64,000 bases of DNA, taken from NCBI RefSeq assembly GCF_024448935.1, contig NZ_JAMOIE010000012.1, positions 1-64,000 of the forward strand. The letters are read 5' to 3'. Position 1 is the stretch's first letter. The number at the start of each line of letters is the position of its first letter. Under the pieces are notes generated by a model. The model had not been told where the DNA came from. It made no database searches and saw only the letters and a list, made by a program, of their open reading frames with translations. The translations under genes were made by a program, and so were the position numbers. This DNA comes from Stutzerimonas stutzeri. Its GTDB lineage: Bacteria > Pseudomonadota > Gammaproteobacteria > Pseudomonadales > Pseudomonadaceae. Positions 1 through 11,693 of the stretch are shown piece after piece.

Positions 1-364
1 TGGCGCACCAATAAATGGCGACCCCATGCGGCTCGCCCAGATTCTTGGCAACCTGTTGGGTAATGCGGCCAAGTACACGCCGGTCGGTGGCTCGGTCAGC
101 CTTTTGGCTACTGCCGAAAGGGACATGGTGGAGATCAGCATTCGCGATAACGGCATCGGGATCACAGCACGAGCGCTACCGTTCATCTTCGAGCCATTCG
201 TACAGGATGTGAATGCGGTTGGTTTCAACGGCGCAGGGCTGGGCATCGGTCTGACGGTAGTGCGCGAGTTGGTCGAAGCACACGGCGGCACGGTGACCGG
301 CAGGAGTGAGGGAAGCGGTAAAGGAAGTGAGCTGGTCGTGAGACTCCCGTTAGTGAAACGTTGA
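1..364 (+). CDS. Sensor histidine kinase, C-terminal ATP-binding part (5' end outside window)
   Basis: The frame is open from the left edge (first complete codon at position 2) and ends at TGA 362-364. About 120 residues are visible and they form a HATPase_c domain: an N-box (GNLLGNAAKYTP), a G1 box (DNGIGI) and a G2 box (GAGLGIGLTVVRELVEAHGG). This is the catalytic ATP-binding domain that phosphorylates the conserved His of a two-component kinase. The protein stops normally after the ATPase fold, so no receiver domain is fused at the C terminus. The sensor, HAMP and dimerisation parts lie outside, so the signal and partner regulator cannot be named. The next 220 bases carry no gene I can support. 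Confidence 0.85.
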   Translation, partial: GAPINGDPMRLAQILGNLLGNAAKYTPVGGSVSLLATAERDMVEISIRDNGIGITARALPFIFEPFVQDVNAVGFNGAGLGIGLTVVRELVEAHGGTVTGRSEGSGKGSELVVRLPLVKR

Positions 365-586
365 AACATCGCCGGGACGCGGGCAGCTGTCGTCCATCTG
401 CCGAGGTTGTTTTCCATCAGGTAACAATCGGAACCTTCGCGAAGGTGCGGCGGCAATCCAAACAGTCCGATTCTCCATGTCGACGGAACGACTGACGAGT
501 GCGCTTCACTTGCCAATATCGGCCCTTGCTCGATCAAGTGAATGCGCCACACCCCATCGTCAGAAACGCCACCTCGCTGCCGGGAC

Positions 587-1210
587 TTACTGGTCGCGCT
601 TGCGCTTGTTGCCCATGCGTACGCCGATATCCATCAAGAACTGAAAGAACCCTTCCTGGTCTTCGAGGACGCTGCTCCAGAACGGCGAATGGTAGAGCGC
701 TACAGCCCCATGTACCAAGGCCCAGGCTGCGCAATAGTGGAAATAAGGCGGCACGTCCTCCAGCTTTCCTTCGGCGATGCGCCCTTTGATCAGCTGGGTC
801 AGATGCTCGAAGTTGGAGGCACGGATACGGTGCAGCTCCTCGACCATTTCCGGTACCTGATTGCCCTTGACCACCTTTTCCTCGAGACGGTCGAACAACC
901 GATAGCGCTGGGGATCGCCCATGCGAAACTCGAAGTAGGCACGAGACAGCGCTTCTTTGTCCTGATCGAGACTCGGTGAATGCAGCAGCTCGTTCAGATC
1001 CCGCTCGTAGTCGAGCATCAGCCGCAGGTAGATTTCGGCCTTTGATTTGAAGTGCTTGTAGATGGTGCCTTTACCGATCCCGACCTTGTCGGCGATCATC
1101 TCGACGGTGACGCTGTCTTCTCCCTGTTCGAGGAACAACTGGAGCGCCGCGTCGAGAATCTCTTGTTCGCGACGGCGAAATTCGCGGACCTTGCGGGATT
1201 CGTTTTGCAT
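587..1210 (-). CDS. TetR/AcrR family transcriptional regulator
   Basis: A 207-residue protein of usual TetR length. The N-terminal helix-turn-helix lies at about residues 15-60 (ILDAALQLFLEQG, then DKVGIGKGTIYKHFKSKAEIY), followed by a helical ligand/dimerisation domain with aromatic-rich stretches near the C terminus. It starts at an ATG 72 bases from the divergently transcribed aminotransferase gene, so the two share one short promoter region and the regulator probably controls itself, the neighbour, or both. The ligand is unknown. The family assignment is firm; the target is inferred only from the divergent arrangement. Confidence 0.9.
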   Translation of the reverse strand: MQNESRKVREFRRREQEILDAALQLFLEQGEDSVTVEMIADKVGIGKGTIYKHFKSKAEIYLRLMLDYERDLNELLHSPSLDQDKEALSRAYFEFRMGDPQRYRLFDRLEEKVVKGNQVPEMVEELHRIRASNFEHLTQLIKGRIAEGKLEDVPPYFHYCAAWALVHGAVALYHSPFWSSVLEDQEGFFQFLMDIGVRMGNKRKRDQ

Positions 1211-1282
1211 GAGTGGCTGCAGTGTGAAAAATCGAAGCAGATGATTATGCCTGTTTAGTCAGAAAATGCACGGAAGATTGCT

Positions 1283-2416
1283 ATGAGTACATTAAATGAC
1301 GAATTTCCCCAAATCGACGGCTTGCGGTACCTGAATCACGCGGCCGTCTCGCCCTGGCCTCGCCGTGCGAGCGATGCGGTAATCAGGTTTGCCCAACAGA
1401 ACATCACGATTGGCGCGCGCGACTACCCGCAGTGGCTGGCGGTCGAAACCCGCCTGCGAAATCGCCTGGCCAGATTGCTGAACGCACCCACACCAGCAGA
1501 CATAGCGCTGGTCAAGAACACCTCCGAAGCACTGTCGTATGTAGCCTTCGGACTGGAGTGGAAGCCCGGTGACCAGGTCGTCATCAGCGACGAGGAATTT
1601 CCCTCCAACCGTGTAGTGTGGGAGGCGTTGCGGCCGCAAGGGGTTGAGGTCATCCAGGTCAGCCTCAAGGGTGAAGATCCCGAAGGCGACCTGCTCGCGG
1701 CCTGCGGGCCGAACGTTCGCTTGCTGGCGATCAGCGCCGTGCAGTATGCGAGCGGCCTGCGGCTCGCCCTGCCACGACTCGGTGAAGGCTGCGAACAACG
1801 TGGCGTACTGCTGTGCATCGATGCAATCCAACAGCTGGGCGCGCTGCCATTCGATGCTCAGCAATGCCGGTGTGCATTCGCCATGGCCGACGGACACAAA
1901 TGGCTGCTGGGCCCAGAGGGCCTGGGTGTGTTCTATTGCCGCAGCGACTTGCGCGATCAGCTCAAGCTTCACGAGTACGGCTGGCATATGCTCGAGCACG
2001 CCGGCGATTATGACCGCAGCGATTGGCAGCCGGCATCCAGCGCGCAGCGCTTCGAGTGCGGCAGCCCGAACCTGCTCGGCGCCATGGCATTGGAAGCCAG
2101 CCTGTCCTTGCTGGAAGAAGTGGGAATGATCGCGGTGGCACAGGCACTGGCCGAACGCATCGACCATCTCCAGCGAGAGCTATCGGCCATGCCGGGAGTA
2201 GAAGTGCTGAGCCCAACCGATCCAGCTCGGCGAGCCGGTATCCTCACGTTCCGGATCGATGGGATCGACAACCCGACGCTGTTTCAACGCCTCAAGGAGG
2301 AGCAGGTCGTCTGTGCGCTTCGTGGTGGAGGGATCAGATTCTCACCGCATTTCTACACGCGGCCGGCGGTCATCGAGCAGAGCCTGGCAGTGGTTCGCGG
2401 GCTGCTCGCGAAGTGA
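1283..2416 (+). CDS. Class V aminotransferase (PLP enzyme, cysteine desulfurase/isopenicillin N epimerase-like)
   Basis: A 377-residue fold-type I PLP enzyme. The PLP-binding Lys is at about residue 206 in ADGHKWLLGPEG, and the Asp that contacts the pyridine nitrogen is near 180 (LCIDAIQQLG). The N-terminal LRYLNHAAVSPWP is typical of the CsdA/IscS-like superfamily. I see no clear mobile Cys loop of a classical cysteine desulfurase, so the true reaction (aminotransfer, lyase or desulfuration) is open. It begins with ATG 72 bases from the divergent TetR gene and is followed by an intrinsic terminator at about 2.6 kb, so it is probably monocistronic. The superfamily is certain and the substrate unknown. 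Confidence 0.85.
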   Translation: MSTLNDEFPQIDGLRYLNHAAVSPWPRRASDAVIRFAQQNITIGARDYPQWLAVETRLRNRLARLLNAPTPADIALVKNTSEALSYVAFGLEWKPGDQVVISDEEFPSNRVVWEALRPQGVEVIQVSLKGEDPEGDLLAACGPNVRLLAISAVQYASGLRLALPRLGEGCEQRGVLLCIDAIQQLGALPFDAQQCRCAFAMADGHKWLLGPEGLGVFYCRSDLRDQLKLHEYGWHMLEHAGDYDRSDWQPASSAQRFECGSPNLLGAMALEASLSLLEEVGMIAVAQALAERIDHLQRELSAMPGVEVLSPTDPARRAGILTFRIDGIDNPTLFQRLKEEQVVCALRGGGIRFSPHFYTRPAVIEQSLAVVRGLLAK

Positions 2417-2582
2417 GCGATCAGCCTGGTCGTGACTATTCCAAATCCGTTTAAAAATCGCCGCAATCGCCCAGCAGGGTTAAGGATCCGGACCAATACT
2501 TCCATCACTGGCCGCGCAATCCCCCCACTGCTCGGCCAGCTGAGGGAGCGAGGAACGTGACCTCATACTCCTAATGGTCTTG

Positions 2583-2612
2583 ACCCGGCCCCTCGCGACG
2601 CCGGGTTTTTTT
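2583..2612 (+). terminator. Intrinsic terminator after the aminotransferase gene
   Basis: A CCCGGC stem arm (2584-2589) pairs with GCCGGG (2600-2605) and is followed directly by seven T residues on the plus strand. The direction fits the aminotransferase gene ending 167 bases upstream. It lies between convergent genes; there is no matching T run for the opposing permease gene. Confidence 0.75.
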
Positions 2613-2640
2613 GTCCGCTCTGGCGATACGAATCAGCGTA

Positions 2641-4038
2641 TCAACCATGCGCGGCACGCCGGTTCGAAAGCCGCAACCGGAAGCACAGCCAGATAAACAG
2701 CGCCCAAAATGGTATCGCGATGATCGAGGTTCGCAGACCGGGCATCGACAGCATGATGGCGGCAATCAATGCCACGAATGCCAGGCAAAGATAATTACTG
2801 AATGGATACCAGAAAGCCTTGAACGAAGGCTCGACGCCCTGCGCCTTCATTGCCTTGCGAAATCGCAAGTGGGCGAGACTGATCATCGCCCAGTTGATCA
2901 GCAGCGCCGCAACCACCAGCGACATGAGCAATTCGAGGGCAGTTTGCGGCAGCAGGTAGTTCACCAGCACGCAGAGCATGGTGACCAGGGCCGAAAGAGC
3001 GATCGCCAGCACCGGCACCCCGCGGCGATTCACCCTCATCAATACCTTCGGCGCATCGCCCTGCTCCGCCAGGCCGTAGAGCATGCGACTGTTGCAGTAC
3101 ACGCCGCTGTTGTACACCGAGAGGGCCGCCGTCAGCACCACGAAGTTAAGGATGTGCGCCGCCGTGTCACTGCCGATCAGTGAAAAGATCTGCACGAAAG
3201 GGCTGCCGCTGTAGGGGTCACCGGCCGAACCCAGCGTTTCCAGCAGGCTGTCCCAAGGATAGAGCGCCAGCAGAACGCTCAGCGCGCCGATGTAGAAGAT
3301 CAGAATCCGATAAACGACCTGGTTGATGGCTTTGGGAATGACTGTCTTCGGGTCGGATGCTTCAGCTGCGGTGATCCCCACCAGTTCCAGGCCGCCGAAT
3401 GAAAACATGATGATCGCCAAGGCCATGACCATCCCGCTGATACCGTTGGGGAAGAATCCGCCGTGGCTCCAGAGGTTGCTGAAACCAGCCTGTTCACCAC
3501 CGGCACCGCTCAGCAAGAGATACAGGCCGAGCGCAATCATGCCGACAATGGCTCCGACCTTGATGATCGCGAACCAGAACTCGGTCTCGCCGAAGGTCTT
3601 GACGTTGACCAGGTTGATCAGATTGATCAGCACAAAAAACACCGCAGCGGTGGCCCAGGTCGGCACCTCCGGCCACCAAAACTGGACGTACTTACCGACT
3701 GCGGTCAGTTCGGCCATCCCCACCAGGACATACAACACCCAGTAGTTCCAACCGGAGAGAAAGCCCGCATAAGGCGCCCAGTATTTGTGCGCGAAGTGAC
3801 TGAAGGATCCCGCGACCGGCTCCTCGACGATCATCTCGCCGAGCTGGCGCATGATCAAAAAGGCGATCATCCCACCGATGGCATAGCCGAGGATCATCGA
3901 CGGCCCGGCGCTGCGCAGCACGCCGGCTGAGCCAAGGAAGAGCCCCGTTCCAATAGCCCCGCCGAGCGCGATCAGCTGAATGTGCCGGTTTTTCAGGCCG
4001 CGCTGAAGCGGCCCGGTGTGCAGCGTATCGCCGGACAT
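2641..4038 (-). CDS. aroP: Aromatic amino acid:proton symporter AroP-like (APC family)
   Basis: A 465-residue polytopic inner-membrane permease with about 12 hydrophobic segments. The N-terminal block LKNRHIQLIALGGAIGTGLF and the following GSAGVLRSAGPS are signatures of the bacterial amino acid transporter (AAT) family. The protein matches remembered enterobacterial AroP almost throughout (EPVAGSFSHFAHKYW, then ELTAVGKYVQFWWPE, then FSFGGLELVGITAAEA), so proton-driven uptake of Phe, Tyr and Trp is the best call; PheP or another aromatic/histidine permease is the alternative. It is convergent with the aminotransferase gene. About 180 bases upstream are free for its promoter. No TyrR-like operator was recognised. 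Confidence 0.85.
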   Translation of the reverse strand: MSGDTLHTGPLQRGLKNRHIQLIALGGAIGTGLFLGSAGVLRSAGPSMILGYAIGGMIAFLIMRQLGEMIVEEPVAGSFSHFAHKYWAPYAGFLSGWNYWVLYVLVGMAELTAVGKYVQFWWPEVPTWATAAVFFVLINLINLVNVKTFGETEFWFAIIKVGAIVGMIALGLYLLLSGAGGEQAGFSNLWSHGGFFPNGISGMVMALAIIMFSFGGLELVGITAAEASDPKTVIPKAINQVVYRILIFYIGALSVLLALYPWDSLLETLGSAGDPYSGSPFVQIFSLIGSDTAAHILNFVVLTAALSVYNSGVYCNSRMLYGLAEQGDAPKVLMRVNRRGVPVLAIALSALVTMLCVLVNYLLPQTALELLMSLVVAALLINWAMISLAHLRFRKAMKAQGVEPSFKAFWYPFSNYLCLAFVALIAAIMLSMPGLRTSIIAIPFWALFIWLCFRLRLSNRRAAHG

Positions 4039-4219
4039 GGCGTCACCTGGTTTGGTCTGTGACGAAGAAATGGCGGGACTGACGGAAGGCTATGCTTGAG
4101 CGCCAACCCACACCTCGTATCCGCATGCCAGTAACCGGCATGTGCATGAAGCGGCGCGGATTGTACACGGCATGTGCGGAGAAGTCCCAAGCACACCGCC
4201 TTGCACGCACTCGCGCTTT

Positions 4220-5017
4220 TCAGTTCCTGACGCGCGCCAAGGGAAACAGTCGCTTGAAGTTGCTCGTGGTCTGCGCCGCCAGCACCTCGAAACCGACCCC
4301 GCGCAGATCGGCGAGATACTCGGCAACCTCGCGCACATACTGCGGCAGGTTCGGTTTGCCGCGGTAGGGAATCGGGGCCAGGTAAGGCGAATCCGTCTCC
4401 ACCAGCAGGCGATCCGCAGGAACACGGCGAGCGACATCCCGCAGGGCATCGGCGTTGCGAAATGTCACGATGCCGGACAGCGAAATATAGAACCCGAGAT
4501 CCAGGGCGGACTTGGCCATGTCCCAGTCTTCGGTGAAGCAATGCAGTACGCCGGCCTGGGGCAACGAGGCTTCGCGAAGCAGCGCCAGCGTGTCGGCACG
4601 AGCCGCACGGGTATGAACAATGACCGGCTTGCCGCAGATCCGTGCGGCATCGAGATGCATGCGGAAGGATTGCTGCTGCAGCTCGGCGGCTTCAGGCTCG
4701 TAGTGATAGTCAAGCCCGGTTTCGCCGATTGCCACCACACCGGGCGCATCCAGTTCCTTCAGCAACCAGTCCAGCGCAGGTTCGGCACCGGGTTCGAGGT
4801 CCAGCGGGTGCACCCCCACCGAACAATCGACGTCGTCATAGCGCTGCGCAAGCGCTTTGACCGCAGCCGTGTTCTCAGCGCTGACACCGATACAAAGGAA
4901 ATGCCCAACGCCACGCTGACGCGCAGCATGCAGAGCGGCATCGAGGGAGTTGTCGTGCAAGGTAAGATCGAGACGATCGAGGTGACAGTGGGAATCGACC
5001 AGCATCAGACACGCCAT
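4220..5017 (-). CDS. tatD: TatD family metal-dependent deoxyribonuclease (YcfH type)
   Basis: A 265-residue amidohydrolase-superfamily hydrolase with the full motif set: DSHCHLDRLD near the N terminus (metal His pair), GETGLDYHYEPE (metal Glu), VIVHTRAA, LHCFTED and VETDSPYLAP (metal Asp). TatD proteins are 3'-5' exonucleases or deoxyribonucleases acting on DNA in the cytoplasm. It sits last in the pabC-mltG-tmk-holB-pilZ-tatD run seen in pseudomonads. Two starts are possible, ATG at 5017 (MACLMLVDSH) or ATG at 5005 (MLVDSH); the shorter form is the common family start and neither has a strong ribosome binding site. A repeat-bearing 181-base gap separates it from pilZ. Confidence 0.9.
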   Translation of the reverse strand: MACLMLVDSHCHLDRLDLTLHDNSLDAALHAARQRGVGHFLCIGVSAENTAAVKALAQRYDDVDCSVGVHPLDLEPGAEPALDWLLKELDAPGVVAIGETGLDYHYEPEAAELQQQSFRMHLDAARICGKPVIVHTRAARADTLALLREASLPQAGVLHCFTEDWDMAKSALDLGFYISLSGIVTFRNADALRDVARRVPADRLLVETDSPYLAPIPYRGKPNLPQYVREVAEYLADLRGVGFEVLAAQTTSNFKRLFPLARVRN

Positions 5018-5162
5018 TCATCGAGTTACGTATGGGCCGTGCATTATAGGGGAAAAATGGCTGGAGGCTGGAGGCCAGGCGTAGGCGCCAGGTCTGTGTC
5101 ATATTCGCTCGATTGCGCCTGCTGGATAGACAACGAGCGACCCGATCTACTCTTGCTTTCCA

Positions 5163-5193
5163 GCCTCAGGCGCTTTTATCGTCTTTCCGCTTT
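5163..5193. repeat. Dispersed intergenic repeat, copy 1
   Basis: The tatD-pilZ gap holds a sequence beginning GCCTCAGGCGCTTTTATC and continuing GTCTTTCCGCTTT. Nearly the same words recur at 50963-50997 and 51009-51035, with an inverted relative at 50898-50929. Upstream, at about 5060-5090, GGCTGGAGGCTGGAGGCC can fold back on CCAGCCTCAG. This looks like a non-coding repeat family of the genome that also forms hairpins at gene ends. Confidence 0.6.
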
Positions 5194-5198
5194 ACCGC

Positions 5199-5555
5199 CT
5201 ACATGGTGTGCGTCGGGCGGTCTGATTTCATCGCGCCGGCCAGGTAGGTTTCAATCTTGTTGCGAGCAGTCGAGTCGCCTTCATTGAACTGCACGCCGAC
5301 GCCTGCGGCCCGGTTGCCTTGGGCGCCCTTGGGCGTGATCCACACCACCTTGCCGGCGACAGGGATCTTTTCCGGCTCGTCCATCAGGCTCAGCAGCATG
5401 AACACCTCGTCGCCAAGCTTGTAACTCTTGTTGGTCGGGATGAACAATCCGCCATGCTTGATGAACGGCATGTACGCCGCATAGAGCACCGACTTGTCCT
5501 TGATGGTCAGAGACAGAATGCCGTTACGCGGACCAAGGTTTGCAGGCAGGCTCAT
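5199..5555 (-). CDS. pilZ: PilZ-domain type IV pilus assembly protein
   Basis: A 118-residue single-domain protein encoded 34 bases downstream of holB, which is the standard position of pilZ in Pseudomonas. The sequence (GILSLTIKDKSVLYAAYMPF at the N terminus, KVVWITPKGAQGNRAAGVGV in the middle) matches the founding PilZ of type IV pilus biogenesis. It lacks the RxxxR and DxSxxG c-di-GMP binding motifs of ligand-binding PilZ domains, as expected for this founder member, which acts by protein-protein contact in the PilB/FimX pathway. The assignment is strong from length, context and recalled sequence. Confidence 0.9.
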   Translation of the reverse strand: MSLPANLGPRNGILSLTIKDKSVLYAAYMPFIKHGGLFIPTNKSYKLGDEVFMLLSLMDEPEKIPVAGKVVWITPKGAQGNRAAGVGVQFNEGDSTARNKIETYLAGAMKSDRPTHTM

Positions 5556-5589
5556 GCGCTATTCATTCCTAACAACAGTTCGATGGATT

Positions 5590-8264
<2,675 letters not shown>

Positions 8265-8268
<4 letters not shown>

Positions 8269-9086
8269 GTATTGCTCGACAGATCAGCCACCAGGCGTTG
8301 CAGTTTACGTGTCACAGGCCCCACCGGCCATACGCTGGCATCCAATTGGCGCACAGGCCAAATGCCATACAGGCTGTTACAAACGAAGACCTCGTCAGCG
8401 CGATATAGCTGCCCTAGCGAAAGATCGCCGACCTGGGTCGGCACGCCGGCAGTCCGCGCGCGCTCCAGCACTTCTTCGCGCATGACCCCTGCGACCCCGC
8501 AGCGCTCCAGGGACGGCGTCATCAACCTGCCCGATTCGACGATGAACAGGTTGCTGAAAACGCCTTCAATGACCCGCCCGGAGGTGTCGCGCATCAAACC
8601 TTCGGCGTAACCAGGATCCTGCCACTCGGCACGGGCCAGCACTTGCTCCAGCCGATTGAGGTGCTTCAGGCCAGCCAGAATCGGCTGCTCGGCAAGACGG
8701 GTCGTACAGGGGTACAGGCGAACGCCGTGTTCGGCATGTGCTTTCGGGTAGTCTGGAAGGGGGGATCCGGTAAGGACCGTTCGAGGCATACAGGGGATGG
8801 GCGGAGCATAGCCTCTCTTGCCCTCCCCTCGACTGACGATGAGCTTAGCGACACCCGCTCCAAGCTCGGCACTGAAAGCGATGAGTTGGCTACCTACGCC
8901 ATTGATGTCGCAGGGGATCGCCAGACGCTGGCAGCCAAGTTCCAGCCGCTGCAAATGCCGATCGAGCAGTTCGGGCCGTCCGGCCACCACCTTGATCGTT
9001 TCAAACAGGCCGTCGCCGTAAGCAAGCGCTCGATCATGAATGGGCAGCCCTTCAGCCGGCCGCCCATCCACCCAGCTCAACGTCAC
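8265..9086 (-). CDS. pabC: 4-amino-4-deoxychorismate lyase
   Basis: A 273-residue fold-type IV PLP enzyme that releases pyruvate from aminodeoxychorismate to give p-aminobenzoate for folate. The PLP Lys is K141 in [11 protein letters not shown], in register with E. coli PabC. RGYAPP and the C-terminal [13 protein letters not shown] are typical. It starts inside the stop of fabF (4-base overlap) and ends inside the start of mltG. Branched-chain aminotransferase-like alternatives are less likely given the context. Confidence 0.93.
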
Positions 9087-10327
9087 TCGGCGAACCGGCG
9101 GAACACCAGCGACCCGTTGGTGCCACCAAAACCAAAGGAGTTGGATACAGCGACATTGATTGTCCGCGGCTTAGCCTCATGCGGGACGAAATCGAGGTCG
9201 CATCCGTCGCCGGGTTCATCAAGGTTGATCGTCGGCGGCGCCACTTGGTCGCGTATGGCAAGCACGCTGAAGATCGCCTCGACAGCGCCTGCCGCACCAA
9301 GCAGATGACCGACCATCGATTTGGTCGAACTGACCGACAGGTCGTAAGCGTGATCACCGAATACGGTTCTGATCGCAGCGGCTTCCGCCTTGTCGCCGGC
9401 CGGCGTCGAGGTGCCATGGGCGTTGATGTAGTCGACCTGTCCGGCATCGATCCGCGCGTCCAGGATCGCGTTACGGATGCAGCGCGTGGCACCTGCGCCA
9501 TTATCGGGCGGTGAGGTCATGTGGAACGCATCTGCGCTCATGCCGAAACCAATCAGCTCGGCATAGATCCTCGCCCCGCGGGCCTTGGCATGTTCGAGCT
9601 CCTCCAAGACCAACGCGCCCGCGCCATCGGACAACACAAAGCCATCCCGGTCCTTGTCCCACGGGCGGCTGGCTGAAGCGGGATCATCGTTGCGGGTGGA
9701 CAACGCACGAGCGGCGGCGAACCCACCTATTCCAAGCCCGCTGGCCGCCATTTCCGACCCGCCAGCGACCATCACGTCAGCCTCGCCATAGGCGATGTTG
9801 CGCGCAGCCATACCGATGCAATGGGTACCCGTCGTGCAGGCCGTAGCAATGGCGTAGTTGGGGCCTTGCAGACCTAGATGGATCGATAGAAAACCCGAAA
9901 CCATGTTGATGATCGAGCCCGGCACGAAAAATGGCGATATACGGCGCGGCCCCTGCTCGATCAATGCCTTGCAGCTGTTTTCAATATTGGTCAGGCCACC
10001 AATGCCCGAGCCCATGACGACGCCGATACGCTCGCGATTGGCATCGGTGATTTCCAGCCCGGAATCACGTACTGCCTGGAAACTGGCGGCCAGTCCGTAC
10101 TGGATGAAAAGGTCGAGTTTGCGAGCCTCTTTGGCGGGCAGGTATTGCTCGACATCGAAATTCTTGACTGATCCGCCAAAGCGAGTGGAATAGGCGGAAA
10201 GGTCCATATGCTCTATGAGGCCGATACCACTGCGACCGGCGAGAATCCCCTGCCAGCTGCTTGGCACATCGTTACCCAGCGGTGAGAGCATGCCCATACC
10301 GGTAATTACGACGCGTCTACGCGACAC
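9083..10327 (-). CDS. fabF: Beta-ketoacyl-ACP synthase II
   Basis: Condensing enzyme of fatty acid elongation. I place the start at GTG 10327 ([20 protein letters not shown]), because an AAGGAG sits 7 bases upstream and this gives 414 residues, the family length; an ATG at 10348 would add seven residues but would put the Shine-Dalgarno inside the gene. The catalytic Cys is about C164 ([10 protein letters not shown]), with the two His in [12 protein letters not shown] and [11 protein letters not shown]. It follows acpP after a hairpin terminator/attenuator and overlaps pabC by 4 bases. Confidence 0.95.
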   Translation of the reverse strand: MSRRRVVITGMGMLSPLGNDVPSSWQGILAGRSGIGLIEHMDLSAYSTRFGGSVKNFDVEQYLPAKEARKLDLFIQYGLAASFQAVRDSGLEITDANRERIGVVMGSGIGGLTNIENSCKALIEQGPRRISPFFVPGSIINMVSGFLSIHLGLQGPNYAIATACTTGTHCIGMAARNIAYGEADVMVAGGSEMAASGLGIGGFAAARALSTRNDDPASASRPWDKDRDGFVLSDGAGALVLEELEHAKARGARIYAELIGFGMSADAFHMTSPPDNGAGATRCIRNAILDARIDAGQVDYINAHGTSTPAGDKAEAAAIRTVFGDHAYDLSVSSTKSMVGHLLGAAGAVEAIFSVLAIRDQVAPPTINLDEPGDGCDLDFVPHEAKPRTINVAVSNSFGFGGTNGSLVFRRFAE

Positions 10328-10444
10328 AGCAATTCTCCTTGCATTCATTCGGCTCGACCTGTTCCGCCAGCATCTGTAACGGAACGAGAGCCGCCTTCAC
10401 AGATGTCGGCCACGGGCACGACCAGCTGCATTCAACTGACTCAA

Positions 10445-10480
10445 ACAAAAGCCGCACTGCCCTTTCGAGGCAGTGCGGCT
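10445..10480 (-). terminator. Hairpin between acpP and fabF
   Basis: An 11-bp perfect stem (GCCGCACTGCC at 10451-10461 with its complement at 10469-10479), read on the minus strand, is followed by TTTTGTTT. It lies 25 bases after the acpP stop and before fabF. It likely ends part of the acpP transcripts so that the very abundant carrier protein is made in excess over FabF. Confidence 0.8.
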
Positions 10481-10505
10481 TACTGGTTCGAAGCAGGACT
10501 ACGAC

Positions 10506-10742
10506 TTACTGCGCGTGCGCGTTGATGTAATCGATAGCTTCTTGAACAGTGGTGATCTTCTCGGCTTGCTCGTCCGGGATTTCGGTCTCGAATTCCTCTT
10601 CCAGAGCCATCACCAGCTCAACGGTGTCAAGGGAGTCGGCACCCAAGTCTTCGACGAAGGAAGCGCTGTTGGTGACTTCCTCTTCTTTGACGCCAAGTTG
10701 CTCGGCAACGATTTTCTTGACGCGTTCTTCGATGGTGCTCAT
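10506..10742 (-). CDS. acpP: Acyl carrier protein
   Basis: A 78-residue, very acidic protein. The 4'-phosphopantetheine attachment Ser is S37 (counting Met) in [15 protein letters not shown]. It carries the growing acyl chain in fatty acid synthesis and donates acyl groups to phospholipid synthesis. The ATG is preceded by TAGGAG. It has its own likely promoter about 50 bases upstream and a hairpin terminator just downstream, which fits its need for a much higher level than its neighbours. Confidence 0.98.
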
Positions 10743-10792
10743 ACCTTGTTTTCACTCCTATGGAAAAATCAGGCAGCTGGTCTGCGCGGTAG

Positions 10793-10820
10793 TGTATAGA
10801 AAGCGTTTTCCGCATTTCAA
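10793..10820 (-). promoter_or_regulatory. Sigma-70-type promoter for acpP
   Basis: On the minus strand TTGAAA (10815-10820) and TATACA (10793-10798) are separated by 16 bases, close to consensus, about 50 bases upstream of the acpP start. The 193-base fabG-acpP gap also has a perfect CAGCCAT/ATGGCTG palindrome further upstream. Confidence 0.55.
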
Positions 10821-10935
10821 GCTGAAAGCGGGCAAGCATGAACCTGCATTCAACCATCTGTCTATAAACAAACCACAATTTTATAATGAAACCAATCAGC
10901 CATTATGGCTGCATACACATGCGTTGGACATCACA

Positions 10936-11679
10936 TTAGCTCATATACATACCACCATTCACTGGAACAGTGGCCCCAGTGACATAGGCGGCGCCGTCAG
11001 AAGCTAGAAAGGCGACGACCTTGGCAATTTCTTCCGCCTGACCGAGGCGACCCAGCGGGATCTGCCCCAGCAATGCGTCACGCTGAGCTTTCGACAGCTC
11101 GCGCGTCATATCTGTGTCAATGAAGCCCGGAGCCACGGCATTGACCGTGATACCGCGCGAACCGACTTCACGTGCCAATGCACGACTGAAACCTTCGAGC
11201 CCGGCTTTGGCGGCGGCGTAGTTTACCTGCCCGGCGTTACCCATGGCACCCACCACGGAACCGATACTGATAATTCTTCCCCAACGGGCTTTCGTCATGC
11301 CCCGCAGAACACCCTTGGTCAAACGATAAAGGCTGCTGAGATTGGTATTGATCACCTCGTGCCATTCGTCGTCTTTCATCCGCAACATCAGGTTGTCCCG
11401 CGTGATGCCGGCGTTATTGACCAGAATAGCCGGCTGGCCGAGGTGCTGCTGAATATGCTCCAGGGTGATGGCAACTGATTCATCACTGGTGACGTCCAAC
11501 ACCAGCCCAGCACCTTCGATGCCGTTCTCCTTGAGCGTCTCGGCAATGCGCTCCGCCCCTGACGATGAGGTCGCCGTGCCGATCACGATGGCGCCTTGAC
11601 GTCCAAGCTCAAGCGCAATGGCTTGACCAATACCACGACTGGCGCCTGTGACCAGCGCGACCTTGCCTTGCAGATTCAT
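10936..11679 (-). CDS. fabG: 3-oxoacyl-ACP reductase
   Basis: A 247-residue short-chain dehydrogenase. The NADP-binding motif GASRGIGQ is at residues 12-19 and NNAG at 88-91. The catalytic triad falls at S141, Y154 and K158 (ISIGSVVGAMG, then VNYAAAKAG). It reduces beta-ketoacyl-ACP in each elongation round. It lies 14 bases after fabD in the plsX-fabD-fabG-acpP-fabF order common to gammaproteobacteria. Confidence 0.96.
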   Translation of the reverse strand: MNLQGKVALVTGASRGIGQAIALELGRQGAIVIGTATSSSGAERIAETLKENGIEGAGLVLDVTSDESVAITLEHIQQHLGQPAILVNNAGITRDNLMLRMKDDEWHEVINTNLSSLYRLTKGVLRGMTKARWGRIISIGSVVGAMGNAGQVNYAAAKAGLEGFSRALAREVGSRGITVNAVAPGFIDTDMTRELSKAQRDALLGQIPLGRLGQAEEIAKVVAFLASDGAAYVTGATVPVNGGMYMS

Positions 11680-11693
11680 ACCTATCTCCTTGT

